A stretch of DNA of 64,000 bases, from the NCBI GenBank assembly GCA_033182465.1, contig CP137330.1, forward strand, positions 310,001-374,000. Reading direction: 5' to 3'. How positions within the stretch are numbered: the first letter of the stretch is position 1; each line of letters opens with the position of its first letter. Origin of the DNA: Sanghuangporus weigelae (lineage: Eukaryota > Basidiomycota > Agaricomycetes > Hymenochaetales > Hymenochaetaceae). A model generated the notes under the pieces. The model ran no database searches and had not been told where the DNA came from. It saw only the letters and a list, made by a program, of their open reading frames with translations. Position numbers and translations under genes: made by a program. Shown one piece after another: positions 23,258 through 38,720 of this stretch.

Positions 23258-24376
23258 GTCTGCACCTGGGGTCAATCACTCCGATCTTCCATCGTCGTCA
23301 TGTACGGCATTCGAATTCACGCGGATTACTTTGTAGAATCCTTCTCCTTGTGTTTCTCTCTCTTGCGTCTCCTCTCTATTTGTTCGCTTGTCTGCTTCTG
23401 TCTCTTTCCTGTCCTTCGCTTTTCTCCATATTCCCGACTTTTTTTGTGGCTCTGTCTCTGTCTCTCTTTATCTATCTATCTGCTTGCCTGCCCGTCTTTC
23501 TTCCGTCTTTCCACTGGTCCATCATCTGTATCTCCATTCATCTCTCTCCGTCTGGTTTCTCGATCTCGATCTATATATATAATGCTGTCTTCGTCGTCTG
23601 CAGTACTGTTTTGTATAGCAATTGCAAGTCTATAAAAATAGATACCCTTTTCCGAATCAAGAGGACCACGAGTACTCGATGATGTTCAGCTTGTTTAATT
23701 GATGCACGCAGTTATAACACTGTTCAGACTTATTACTACATATGCTGCATGTGTTCATCTGTAACGCCGATGGTGGAAGCGAAGTCAGGGAAGAGTATAA
23801 CAAAGATAAATTTGTTTCAATCTCAGCGACCTCCATTGTCTCAAGTTATGTTATGTTTCTTTCGGAATGCCTCTCGAGTTCCCGCACCTGCTTCTGACTT
23901 CTATGTTGATTCACGATAGTGCATTAAGAACATCTTGGAGACTCGAAGACAGGAAATAATACTCAACTCTTTCACTTTTGCATCCGAAAATGCGTGTGTT
24001 CTCCTGCCATACCCACTTGTCCGTGACGTGTCTGCGCGTAGTTAAACATATATCACGTCTACGTGCAGGCTGCAGTGCTACTTGACGGAATTTGGAGTAA
24101 TTAAAACATATCCGAAACGTTAGTCCTACCGAACTTTTTCATCAGAAGCGTTTCCCGATGCTAGCTCAGTGGAATCTGAAGCTTTCTGGTTCTTCAATCT
24201 ATTCGAGTGTCTTAGGTCGCCTGTTTGAACTTTTCTTGTGTACAAGAGAAGATATATGAGCTGGTATCATTCTGCCGTCGGTTACAACTCATCGGCAGCT
24301 GTCGAGTGTCTCGACGCGAACCGATTATCCTGCGTCGCCTTCCTTTCGTCTCCTTCGCATCCTAGATAAGGATAAT
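23258..24376. other. Intergenic; CT-rich 3' tract
   Basis: Pyrimidine-rich DNA from about 23335 to 23570 (many tctctct/tgtctc runs) makes long open frames on the + strand that are low-complexity artefacts. It is probably the 3' UTR of the membrane protein gene. The rest up to 24376 has no recognised feature. Confidence 0.5.
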
Positions 24377-24890
24377 ATGAAGCTCTCTACTTCCTTCGTG
24401 CTCGCGTGTCTCGCTGCCTTTGTCGGCGCCGTTCGACGTTACGGTGACTATTGGAATCGACGGGCCATCGCAAACGCAGAGGGCTCGCCACATCATCGTC
24501 GACCGAGACGTAATTGTTGATCTCAACGAGGGCAGTAATCCGACTGCCTACAGACGGTACCTGCGAAATCGGAATCGACGGCGATGTGTCTCTCGATATC
24601 GGACTTTTGTAGGCGACACCTGTAGCCCCGTAAAATCATTGTCGACGGAGATGTTACTATCGATGTTGGAATTGGTACCCCCGCCCCGACAGTCGGTGCC
24701 CGCGACATCGAGCTTGATGGAGATGCTTCTGTCGGCATCGAACTCGGCTCTCAAGCGACACCGACTGCTGCGAAGCGCAACATCGTCTCTGACGGAGACG
24801 TAGTGGGCGATGTCTCAATTTGCCTACTCAAGGCGACGCTTACTCTATCAATCACTCTTAGCAACATTCACGTTTCCAATGGTGAGTATT
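24377..24890 (+). pseudogene. Decayed secreted-type protein with DGDV repeats
   Basis: An ATG at 24377 opens a typical signal peptide (MKLSTSFVLACLAAFVGA). Downstream, spread over more than one frame, is a repeated unit of the form (I/V)-(V/E)-x-D-G-D-V-(T/S/V)-x-D-(V/I): IIVDRDVIVDLNEG, IGIDGDVSLDIGL, IIVDGDVTIDVGIGTP, IELDGDASVGIELGSQ, IVSDGDVVGDVSI. Between units are GTPAPTVGARD-like linkers. Stops (TAG and TAA between the third and fourth units) and at least one frame change separate them, so it is probably a broken repeat gene; a GTGAGT donor follows at about 24882. I do not know the family. Host gene in origin, as far as can be seen. Confidence 0.5.
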
Positions 24891-25249
24891 GCTCATTATT
24901 TGCCCTCCATCATGCGACTAACAGGTTCAAATAGATTTAATACTACACGATGTATTTCCTTACAATATTGTACTTAGTGCTGTACTTCCATTCCCACCGC
25001 TTTACCATTCATAACCGCTTCGTGTACCCAAGATTGTCTCCGGCTAGGATAATGCTCAAATCCCATGCGTGACATCAATTATAACTTTCAAGAGAACATT
25101 CTTTCATTCCAAACTTCGATAGTCCAAGAAGTAAATACTACAGGAGCAGAGAAGAGGTTTACAATATATAACTTACATGAGTAAGGTTAATTCGAATCAT
25201 AAACGCAAAATGAAAACGAATGCCAAACCAATTAAGAGCAAGAAGGGTA
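24891..25249. other. Intergenic, SREBP 3' flank
   Basis: About 360 AT-rich nt after the decayed gene and before the SREBP stop codon (minus strand). It probably holds the SREBP 3' UTR. No other feature. Confidence 0.4.
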
Positions 25250-28200
25250 TCAATTCTTTAAACGCTTTGGCCAAGCACTGCTCTCCGCCGTCAACATGTC
25301 CACAACCCGATCACGGGCATCTTCAAGAATGTCCCTACTATCAAACGCCGAGGAGTCCAAACAGCGGCGGAGTGCTAGATGAAGAGCTGCATCGCGACGC
25401 GAGGGTGATGGAGGAGGCGAGGGGATTTGTGTGGGAGGTGCAAAGGCGTCAGGTCCGGAGGATATCGTGCGGCAACCAATGTTCGAGTCACAGAATGAGC
25501 TAGCAGTCAGCATGGCCGAAGGGAAGATACGATGGTACAAGACGATGGCGCGCAGTAAAGCACACAGTTCAGCATCATTATCGGCCGAATCTGCTGATGA
25601 GCTCGCAGACTCCACTTCCAGATCTTCGGAATCCAACAAGAAATCAGAAGCGAAAGGAGCTGATGACGGTTTGCACACTCGCTCAAACATGTCAGCAAGC
25701 CTGGCTGTGCAACCATCAAGTGAGCGGCTTGCATCCACAGCACGGCAAATCTCGTGCTCCAAGGTATCCCGAACTTCGGGCGTACCAAAGTAAATCTCCT
25801 CATCTCCTGAAACGCTGTACAAGAAGACACGCTCGGAGCGTTCGCGGATAAAATCACGAATTGCTTGCTTTGCAAGGAGGGCCAATGGACCTTCGAGTGC
25901 CTGTCCTGCTTCATCTTCGCCCTCCTCAGTTTCTACAGCCGAACCCATTGTCATTGTTCGTCCAAGTGTTGCAATTTTTGCCGCAGCTTCGTCTACAGTC
26001 ATGTTCTCCAACACGTACGTTTCGTAAGATTTGCAGACGTGAACATTGGTTGCAAATTTGCCTTGCGCTCGACTCAGTGCAAGGGACCATAAAGATGCAC
26101 TCTTCGCGTGCCATATAGGTCGAATGACCAGAGCAAGAGTGGATATATCCTTCACAGACGCTGAAAAGACTGAGAAGAACTTGAAAGAACACATATACGT
26201 TTGAATACGCGTCGTGATTGATGCATTCGCTAAATAGGCGGGTGCGTTAGCATTTCATAATCACTGTTTGTGAGTATCAAGAAAAAGTCTCTCACCATCC
26301 ATTGCGATCAGCTCGGCGAAACGAAGGAATGCCTTCTGCTCCAGCATACGCCGCTCAAGACCATAGCGCGAGCGACTTTGACTTGGCGAACCCAATTGGC
26401 GAGTTAGAGAGACGATCAAGCCTGAAACGCCGGGCCTCAAACCAAGCACCTCTCGTAATACCTCCGCTTCCATACCAGGGGCTAGTGTGCGACTCTTTGA
26501 GAGCGCAGAAAGTAGTTTCATCCTCATTCCAGCATCTGCTTTCTCCTCCTCGTTTGCGAATTGACCTTCCGACACATGCGGGGCATGAACGACACCAGAA
26601 TCCACAGGAACAAGTGGAATAGCGAGCATCGGTTTCAATACATGTGGAATTAGTCTCGCAATCCCAGGAATCCGCGGTGCGATGACCGAAAACAGCAAGA
26701 GGACTGATACAACGAGATGCGTGAATTGCACTGCGTCACGCCAGCCAAATATAGCCCGTGTTGCCCTTGCACCAACCTGTCCAAAGGATTCATCTCCAAA
26801 ACTGAGTCCGCCTAGAACCGACCCAGTGTGCGCGCCGTGCGGAGCACTTTGGCTGGATGAAGTCCAATACGACGCGGAAGAATATGATAATGGCGAATTA
26901 AAGAATGAAAAGAAGGCGAACACGGCGAGGAGATATTGTTGGCTAGGCTGACTCTTAGGCAAAGGCGAAGGCTGAAGGTCGACTTGCAGAAGTGACGCAG
27001 GATCGATTTTCGTCTGCACTCCATTCGATGCCGGACCCATCGCAGAGCGATCTTGCTGGAACGTTTGACTTGCAAATGGATTCTCAATCGTCCTCTGCGG
27101 CGCAGCGAGCGGAGGCGGCTGAACCTTGCGAGGCCGACCTCGTTTCCTCTTTCCTGGCTGTACAGGTATAGAAATAGGTATACCAGTTGCGGAAGAAGTG
27201 TAGGTCTGCGACGGAATAATCGGTACAGGCTGCACAGAATGAGAATAGCTCGACACGTCGGGCACCGTGATTTTCATCTCGTCTCCATTAGCAGATGATA
27301 CCGGATCAGCCTTGGTGCGCTTCCGCTTTCTTCCCGAAGTTATACCTCCTTCGTCTATTTCGTCGGCCTCATCATCATCTTCGCCGTCATCATCATCGGC
27401 TTCCGCATCGTCAGCATTGATCTCGTCCTTCTCTGGACCACCGAATCGTTCTCGCCACATTTTCTCCCACTGTTGTACAAGTTCCGAACCTCCAACAAGA
27501 CTGCGCATGAGAGCCTTTAAGCCTTCCTGTTCACGCTTTAGTCGCATCTCGCGCCGTTTCAGAACATGGATGTATTCAACGGCTTTGCCAAGAACGTTCG
27601 CCTTGCTGCCTTTTCGAGCGACTTTCACGCCATCGATGTAGCCACGTTCGTCAATAACGTCCTCTTGCCCTGGAAGGGCATCTGGATCAACGCCTACACG
27701 TCGCGTTCCTGCTTTCAACGACAAATTGCCCACACGGTTACCCTGTTTGACCTCAAGGACACGCAGAGCGGGCACCGCGGAACGAAGACTCTGAATGCGC
27801 GCATTCAAATTTGTTCGATATCTTCGTTCAATAGTCGTATGTGACGTCTTCGTTCGCGCAGTAATAGGGGCAGGCGTTGGAGCCGGAGAGATCGAGCTTG
27901 ATGACGTTGGGGATTCTGACTGGGCCGAACTCTTCAGAAACGGAGAAGAAGCATTAATGGTCTGTTGGCTCTGCATCTGATCTGCGTGTACTATTCCTAG
28001 GTGAATGTAAGAGACGGAACTAGAACTGTATAGAAGTTGACTTACTAGATGTGTTCTCACCGAACGGCAAAGCCATGGTCAAGCCGACGAGCTGTCTTGC
28101 TCGTGCAGCAAGCTCATCCATGAGCTCGCCGTTGGAAATTTGCCCTTGATTAGAAGTCGGCTGTATGGCGGGGGCAGTCGAACGACAAACATTGGACATG

Positions 28201-28838
28201 GAACCCAGCGGCACTTGAGCCTGATTGGTCATCGACGGCATTGGCATACCAGAAGATGAAGTGACGCTTGCATTCCTATCTTTCGACTCTGCGATTGGAG
28301 CACTGACATTCTGAACGCCCTCTTGCCCGAAATTGAATGTTAATGAAGCGCGGTCAACAGAACCATTGCCCGGTGAATTCATTGAAAACAGAGGGTCACT
28401 AGGAAACAACATGGAATCGAATCCTAGAGGAAACTCCATGCCTCCAGAAGAGTTGAAGCTATCGAAGGGGAATAACGACAGATCTGGATGTTGCCAGAGT
28501 TGATCCGAAGTGTCCTTCGTCTGGCCCGTGCCTGATGCAGACCAATCCATCCCAGGACTGTCGTGTGATGAAGGCGGCGTGGAAGAAAAGAGAGAGCCGT
28601 CGGTGGACAAATCTCCCGTTGATCCCGAGTGTAGAGTAGTTGCATCAGAGTTGAGAAAGACATTTAACGGGTCATTTGATTCGAGTGGTTGCTCGAAGGA
28701 GACAAGAGGTGAGTCGGCACCAGATGAGTTCGGAGAACTGTGGCTGCTGTCAGAAACAGAGTCGGATGACGACGACGGTGGGCTGCTCATCGTCTTCAAT
28801 GTTGCAGACGACGTCGGGGTAGGAGAGGCGGTGGTCAT
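25250..28838 (-). CDS. sre1: SREBP-type bHLH membrane transcription factor
   Basis: Fungal SREBPs sit in the ER and nuclear membrane, are released by proteolysis under low sterol or oxygen, and switch on ergosterol, lipid and hypoxia genes. The ATG at 28838 opens an acidic Ser/Thr/Pro-rich activation region. The second exon holds the basic helix with the SREBP-specific Tyr (TIERRYRTNLNARIQSLR) and, after an inserted loop, the second helix (KANVLGKAVEYIHVLKRRE). An acidic stretch (DADDDDGEDDDEADEID) and an AT-hook-like KRGRPRK follow. Two hydrophobic segments, LLAVFAFFSFFNS and VVSVLLLFSVIAPRIPGIARL, fit the hairpin membrane anchor. A long C-terminal regulatory part ends SSAWPKRLKN at 25250. 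Intron 1 is 27982-28045; one more lies about 26168-26295, whose exact limits I could not settle. Confidence 0.9.
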
Positions 28839-29729
28839 CGTCGACGATGGAGAGAGCCTAGCCTTCTTATAACATTCAGCTAATGGCACCACTTCAATCA
28901 CACCACACCACTTATTCCAGTCATGTGACAAGTATAACGTGACTTGTATATGCACGTGACATGTACAGATCATCCGGTCCGGCGTTCCTACTTTGTGGTC
29001 TGGTCTGCCTTATCATTCTAGTCCCTCAACTAGTAGCACTGACTTTGCGCGTTTCGACCTGCGGTTCGTTTCTCAGCTTCTGGTACTAAATAACTCTCAA
29101 TTGTTCTTCGATGACCACGCAAATCGGGAGACTACTGGTCTGTGACTTTCATTCCGCCAGTCTTGTGCATCCGCTTCCGCCATAATCAGATATTCTGACG
29201 GATCCGTCTTTAAATTTGCTCTTTGCTGGAAAAGGCCGACTTGGGTTTCCAGCTTATGGCGTGATAGCATCATGCTATCTCGAGTTGATGGACCATTGAT
29301 CTTCTTCATTAACTTTGCGATCGTCTGGGTTTTTCCGTCGGCGACATATCCTTATAGGTCGCCTGCAACCGCCACAAGAGGCCTTGTTTGCTTATAAAGT
29401 GAGTACCTGGATGTTGCAAAGTATTCATTATTCAGTATTTGGTCCCTTCGGCCGTCTACTGTTATCCGGCATCTGGCAACGTGCGAGGACCAATGCGTGC
29501 ATTGCGTCTGTGATTTACGTAACATCGTTTCCCAGTATGCAATGCCTGAGCTGAGGATCTAATCGAGTCGCCACAAAATTGCAAACGATTTCCTTTGCGA
29601 TGGTAGGATATCTATTATCGATAAATCGTCGCGTGCTACTATTTACTACAATAACTTACCGTATTCCTTTATCTTGCGACCGCGCACTCTTCGGTCAATA
29701 CTCCACCGTTCTATCTTCGGCCGTTCGGC
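28839..29729. other. Divergent upstream region, SREBP / coiled-coil gene
   Basis: About 890 nt between head-to-head genes. The SREBP side has a dense set of sterol-element-like and E-box-like sites, listed separately. The frame 29097-29309 (-) has no features of a gene. Confidence 0.45.
28897..28906 (+). promoter_or_regulatory. SRE-like site upstream of SREBP
   Basis: ATCACACCAC differs in one base from the classic sterol regulatory element ATCACCCCAC. It lies 59-68 nt upstream of the SREBP start codon. A perfect CACGTG E-box is at 28953-28958, and two more half-similar boxes (TCATGTGA, about 28921; AACGTGAC, about 28937) are between. SREBPs bind both SRE and E-box sites and often control their own genes, so this may be an autoregulatory cluster. 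This is inference from sequence alone. Confidence 0.4.
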
Positions 29730-32700
29730 ATGGCCGATCCTGTGGTAGAAGGGCGCTCTGCTGGATCAGTTAGTAACCGCTCAAGGACTGATTCTGAAGG
29801 CCATCGTTGGTTCAGGTTCTCAAAAAAAGAAAGCCCAAAATCAAAAGAGAAGCCTAATCCCAGTGACGAAAGGCTTAGAAGGGCGGTCGCGGCTAGTGAC
29901 TTGGAGCGCCGCGGATCCGACGCGTCCATTCATACTGTAAGGTCTAGCTCATCACAAAATACTAGCAGATCCAACGCAACGAACAATACTACCGTATCCC
30001 ATTCGTCTCATGGTTCTGGTGGGTCTAGGGAGACAAGCAGAGCCGAAGGAAAGAGGAATCAGACAACTCTGAGGAAGAAGCTGCAGAAGCGCAACGTACC
30101 AGCAGAAGTCAGGAGAAGGCAAGAAGAAATGAGGATACCCTTGCACGCTCCCAGTTCTTCACCTAGCCCTAGAAATTCGTCAAAAAATGATGATTATCGA
30201 CCGTCTTCCTCGGTCTCTGGGACCTCCGAGAGAAGCAATCCTTCTATCTCTTTGACGACCGATCGCCGAGTTGAGTCCCGGAATCAAGCGTCCTCCAGTC
30301 GTCCGTCTGTTAACTTGGCTGGTTCTTCTGCTCCGAGTCCAAGTGTTTCAGTGGAAGCTTTCCACGCTACTCTTTCCCCTCCTCATCGAGTTCAGTTCGT
30401 CGACGTCCCGGAAGGACGTCCAGATCAGAAGAGCGGTACTAAGAGCGGAAGGCGTAACCTTACCCGTTTCTTGTCGTTCGAGAGGAAAGGAAAACGTAAG
30501 GATGCTGAAATCAGTGCAAAAATTATGGACGAGTGGAAATCACTTTTAGACAAGATCAAGAAGTTGGAAGATAAATTAAATGCTTCAGGGCGGCCCAAAA
30601 ATGATATTCGTGGTGTTTTGACGAGAAGGTCTAGTAAAGAGGGTAACATAGAGAGAAAGGAGGACAGACATGAACGACGAGTAGAGGTCAGTACCTATCT
30701 TGCAGCTTGCCTAGCACTTCAGATTGATCATCGACATCAGAGAATGAAAAGATTCCTCGTGCAATTACGAGATTGGGTGGAGCCAGCGATGTCAGATATC
30801 ACTTTGTTAGGATTCAGAGGTGCGCGAATGGGAGATTCGATCGTTGGTCCTCTTGGGGGCCTCTTCGCGTCGTGCTCTGGTGTTTTACACTGGGTCATTG
30901 AAGCGCTGCAGAGAGTTAGAGTACGTGTTTTACTCATACCTTTTTGTTTGTCTATATCTATCCCGCTTACACCGCACCAACCAACTAAACAGATTAATAA
31001 AGAGCTGTGTGATCTCCACCTCGATAATTGTATTGATGAACTCGAGACGGTGACCTATTACGTGAAGACTGGAGTTGACACCAGCGAAAAGACGATGCAT
31101 CTACTCAGCGATCACGTCAAGAAGATTTCCGAGTAAGTAAATAAAATAAGCCTCATAGATCAGTTTGATGACAGGACTGCGATTCCGTCCAGTCATTGCC
31201 AAAGGATTTATGAGCAAATTGACGAGTATAAAAACGCCAATTTCTTTGTCCGCTTCGTCATGCGCGAAAAATATTATGAAGATATCAGCAGGGCAGGTTC
31301 ATTGGTCTCCGTGAAAACCAAAGAGATGCAGGTGTGCAGGTCTTGAATAAGTGCCCACATGAGTAGTTGACTGAATTATATTCGACAGCTCTTCATCCTC
31401 ATTCGAAGCCTTGCCATTACAATGGAAGAAAGAGCGCAAAGGGAACGCAATCATAAACAAGTCATGGATGTACTTCATGAAATGAGTAAAGAGATCACCG
31501 GGCTGAGAAAGGATGTTGATACAATAGTGAAGGGAATAATTTCCGGGAATATGAGGGCTGAAGCTCTAAAGCTATCTGATGCTTCCAAGTTCAAAACCAG
31601 AGGGTCAGAGTCCGGGACGGAGTTGGAGCGGCTTACCAGAGAGTACAAGGAGGAGGCGGACAGGATTGTGCGGGAACGAGAGCTAGATGAAAGAAAGGAC
31701 GATTACAAGCTAGAACTAAGGGAGATTCATTTGAAACTTGCCGAACTCGATAGAGAAACCCATATACTCCGTGTCCTACAAATATCCGAGAAGGAAATCC
31801 CGAACGCATTGGAGGAACTTCAAAAAGAAGCAAGAAGGACGGAGGAGCAGTTGAAGAGGAACGATTCCTCAAGCGCGCAAGGACAAGGAGTGAAAGATTT
31901 AGAGAACACGCTGCTGAATGCACGACTGGACTTTGCGCGGAGAGCGATTGAAAAGTTGGATTCCGTATACAAGGGAAAAGGAAGAGCAAAGGTTTCATTG
32001 TCCGTATCGAGTAAGTAGAATTTTTTATACGAAGGGAAAAGAGTGACATACTGAATACTCTTAGCCGACAGAACAGGTAGTGTCTCCAGCCAAACCGGAT
32101 CCCCAGTTTGGTCTACTCCGAACTCTCGAAGAGGGAGTGCGGTAGACCTGAAACTCATGACGCCCATACTAGAGGAGAATGGCAGTAGAAAACGTCACGA
32201 AAGGTCTCGACCAAACACTCCTGAATCGCAATCCGAAGAGGTCGGGACTACACGGTATGAAAGCGGACAAAGCAAGTCCCGAGATACTGTCCAATATAGG
32301 AATGCTGAGGCACAGACTATTGAAGAAGAGCTAGCGAGGAGAAGACATTTACGAGACTTCCTGCCTGAACAAGTTCGGAGACCTGCCGACACAGAGGAAT
32401 TGAACGCGAGGAAATTTGCAAAGACTCTTATTCATGAGTACGATACTAAACGTACGTCCTCTGAATTCCCGAACTCAGTGCTGTGTCGAGCACTGACTCT
32501 TACTATGACAATTATATCACAAATTTAGTGGAATACCCTCTATGGTCGCCAACGACGCGATGCGAACTTGGTGATGTCGGTATGATCGACTTCCATGGCG
32601 CTTTTGTCAAGTTATTCAATGCACGAGAGATCCCTTACGCACTCCAAGGAACAGTAAGACCGATGAGTGAGGTAAGACAGGTACGGGGAAGAGCAGAGAG

Positions 32701-33468
32701 ACGCCACTTGAATAGGACGCTGACCATGCGGACACGCGTACTTAAACTGTTTGAAGACTCAGAAGAGCTCGCAGAGACTCAAGGTTCAATCAGGTGTGAA
32801 GAAATGTTTCCAATAATTGCATAGAAGGATGTAAACTAACTCCAACGTTCTGCGTGAAGGGAAAAAATCAAGCGATGGAGGAGGATCCCCACCCACTTCC
32901 GCGATGATGTATCGTTCATATATCTCCAGCATTCTCAATACCATCGCTTCGATGACGCAAAGCTCAGAACTCCGCTCGACTGGTTCCGGGACTATGAAGA
33001 AGACATCTTTGACTATTACTCGAAACGTCATCAGTATCTACAAAAGAATAATCTAGTAATGGGTAAGATTCTGCACCTCATTCTAAATGTAGCATCGAAA
33101 CCGACTAGAAATTCCGGAAATGTAGTAACAGGAAAGCTTGAAGCACAAAATTATGCTTTCTTGATCAACCACAAGCAATGCAAGGATGAGGTCAGTTCTC
33201 AATCTGTCAAAGTCTCGTTGTTTTCAAGACTTATAGGAACGTCATTTCATAGGTACGCTTCTACGTATTTTCTCGCCCTCGTAAGGACCGCAAATGGGGA
33301 GATTTTGCTATATTCAAGGGGAAAAATACAGATTGGATGAAAAGAACCACGGTTCACAATACTAAGCGACTGGATCCAGAGAGGTCCACTGCCAGGGTCT
33401 CGACTGTTCGTAGTGAAGATGCTCCTTGGCCAGCTGTAATGCTTCAATGCATAAGGATGAGAATGTAA
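29730..33468 (+). CDS. Ser-rich coiled-coil protein of unknown function
   Basis: Start ATG at 29730 (ggcATGg). Residues 1 to about 230 are Ser/Arg-rich and disordered, followed by a basic region (RRNLTRFLSFERKGKRKD) and a first coiled coil (MDEWKSLLDKIKKLEDKL). Exons 2-4 carry helical segments. A long charged coiled coil lies about 31600-31990 (LERLTREYKEEADRIVRERE and so on). Near the C-terminus is LVEYPLWSPTTRCELGDVGM then FVKLFNA, a pattern I associate with uncharacterised Agaricomycete proteins (PLW...GDVG...LFN). It ends MLQCIRMRM with TAA at 33466-33468. About nine exons, roughly 1,000 residues. No enzymatic motif; possibly a cytoskeletal, scaffold or defence-related protein, but no function can be assigned. 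Confidence 0.7.
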
Positions 33469-36883
<3,415 letters not shown>

Positions 36884-38720
36884 GGCGATTTTCTCGCCCG
36901 CTTGTTTCTTCCTGGGCCCTTCTCTCACTCTCGCTCCTGGACTTGGACCTGCACCGATACCAGACTGCCCTTTACCCGGTGTGCCCACCACAGACTTTCC
37001 GTACTAATGGCCTACGATATTAACCTATACGTTCACATGTCTTGTTGGTATTCGTCATTCTTCACCTGCCTTCTCACTGCTCCATTTTATCAGGGCTTGG
37101 ACCCTATCCATTCTTTACATATCACCAGTGTATCTCATTTCATTTATCGCAGGACATTTTTCTAGCTCCGTTGCCTACATGGATCCCAGGATTTTTCCGC
37201 ACATCTGTTCTTCACATCGGACTACGTGTTTCTCCTTTTCATGCAGTATACACATCCTGAGTTTTGCCACTCGCTTGATCGTCCGCGTTATTCGCTCGGA
37301 TGTCCGTTCCTTTTTCAGCTCCGCTCCCTCTGCTAACGATAATATAGCTAATTTCGAGGTCTACTCCGACCCACCCCGCAGAAACGCGATTGCACGTCTG
37401 TTCAACAAAGACTTGTAATGCGTACGCATTTCTTCTTCTTTAAAATCTGGCTTTGCTTCTTTGGCCTGTGGGGGCGAACTTGGCACAGAGCCAGGTGTAA
37501 TCCCTAGTGGGAACGCTTAACCCTTCCCGAATGATCAGACATCCAACTGTTGTTCTGTTCTGTTCGATTTCGGTGTCGGCGTCGGTTCGGATTTTCATAT
37601 AAATGCAGCGCCTTAGGGAAGGATCGGAACCCTCGTTGTCGCATGGCGCCACATGAAGCAACATGCGCAGAGGAAATAGAAATAATTAGACAATGTAGGG
37701 CTAGCAGTGTCTTGGCATCCACTAAATGAAGAAACTGGCGCAATTTGGCGCCAGGGAACGTCGGGCATCGACGTTCCGCTTTCAGGCGCAGAACTAATTT
37801 TCATGATCCTCTCCCGCGCGAGCTACCCGAAAGTTTGCCTATTGCCTATTATAAGTAAGTACCACACGCCAGCGAAATTCTTACATTACAACAATTCAGG
37901 ACGCACAGACGTGAGAGTGTATTTTCAATTCAATAACACCATTACCTCGGATGCCAGGTTGTCTCAGGTTGTGTGATTCTGGTCACAGACAGATCAACTT
38001 GAAGGTCGGAAGACTGTTGTATATTTGTTTGAGAATAGAATATTACCATCGCAACAGACGACATAGGAAGAAAGAAACAAAGAAACGCGATCACATGATA
38101 AGACACGACACACCCTCAAATTCCTTTCCACACCTTGAAGTCCCATGTACATATGTACTATTTCAAAAAATGCGAACTACGACACCAGAATGATGCTCCA
38201 GAAAAGAGCAGTCAATAAACAGATTGTAAGTACAGAAGAAAGAGTGAGCACAAGAACAAACAACATAACATGTTATGACACCGTGACGTACGACTCGTAC
38301 ACTCTCGTACAGGATACACATAGCGGTGGACAAAGAAAAGCTTGTCAGATGTCAATGAAAGCGCATGGGATGAGAAATAAGTAGAACAAGAAAAAAACAG
38401 CGAGTGAGTATGTTAGAAAATCAGCGAAACCTAACAGCTCCAGAATTGATCAGAAACACGGTGAGAGAAAATGGCTGGGAAATCAACAAGGTGAAAAAAA
38501 AGTATAATGTACAAGAACAAACCACGAAGAAGAAGCCGAAATTGATATCGAAAGATACATGTAGATATGCACACAAGGAAGATATGAGTCCATCCTTCCT
38601 TTTACCCGATGGAGATGGGAATACGCGAGAAAGAGGATACCAATGTCCTAGCTGTTACCACCGACCAAAACATATCTTATGAACTACAAAACAACCAAAA
38701 CCACATCAGTATTAAGACTC
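36884..38720. other. Long intergenic region with paired hairpins
   Basis: About 1.8 kb between GMC (+) and the disordered protein gene (-), tail to tail. Left part is pyrimidine-rich (GMC 3' UTR). Two perfect hairpins lie next to each other at 37735-37777 and are listed separately. The right part (38100-38640) is A-rich with no gene-like frame. Confidence 0.5.
37735..37777. other. Two adjacent perfect hairpins
   Basis: First stem CTGGCGC (37735-37741) pairs with GCGCCAG (37748-37754) around a 6-nt loop. Immediately after it, GGAACGTCG (37755-37763) pairs with CGACGTTCC (37769-37777) around GGCAT. They touch with no spacer. No gene is seen here, so they could belong to an unannotated RNA, a terminator-like 3' structure or a protein-binding site. 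Confidence 0.6.

Noticed and set aside
23300-23682. Three overlapping hydrophobic open frames on the + strand
   Set aside because: They come from a CT-rich low-complexity tract in a likely 3' UTR; all three frames are open, which is typical of such DNA.
37128-37418. 96-codon frame after the GMC gene
   Set aside because: Pyrimidine-rich 3' flank, no protein features; overlapping frames also open.
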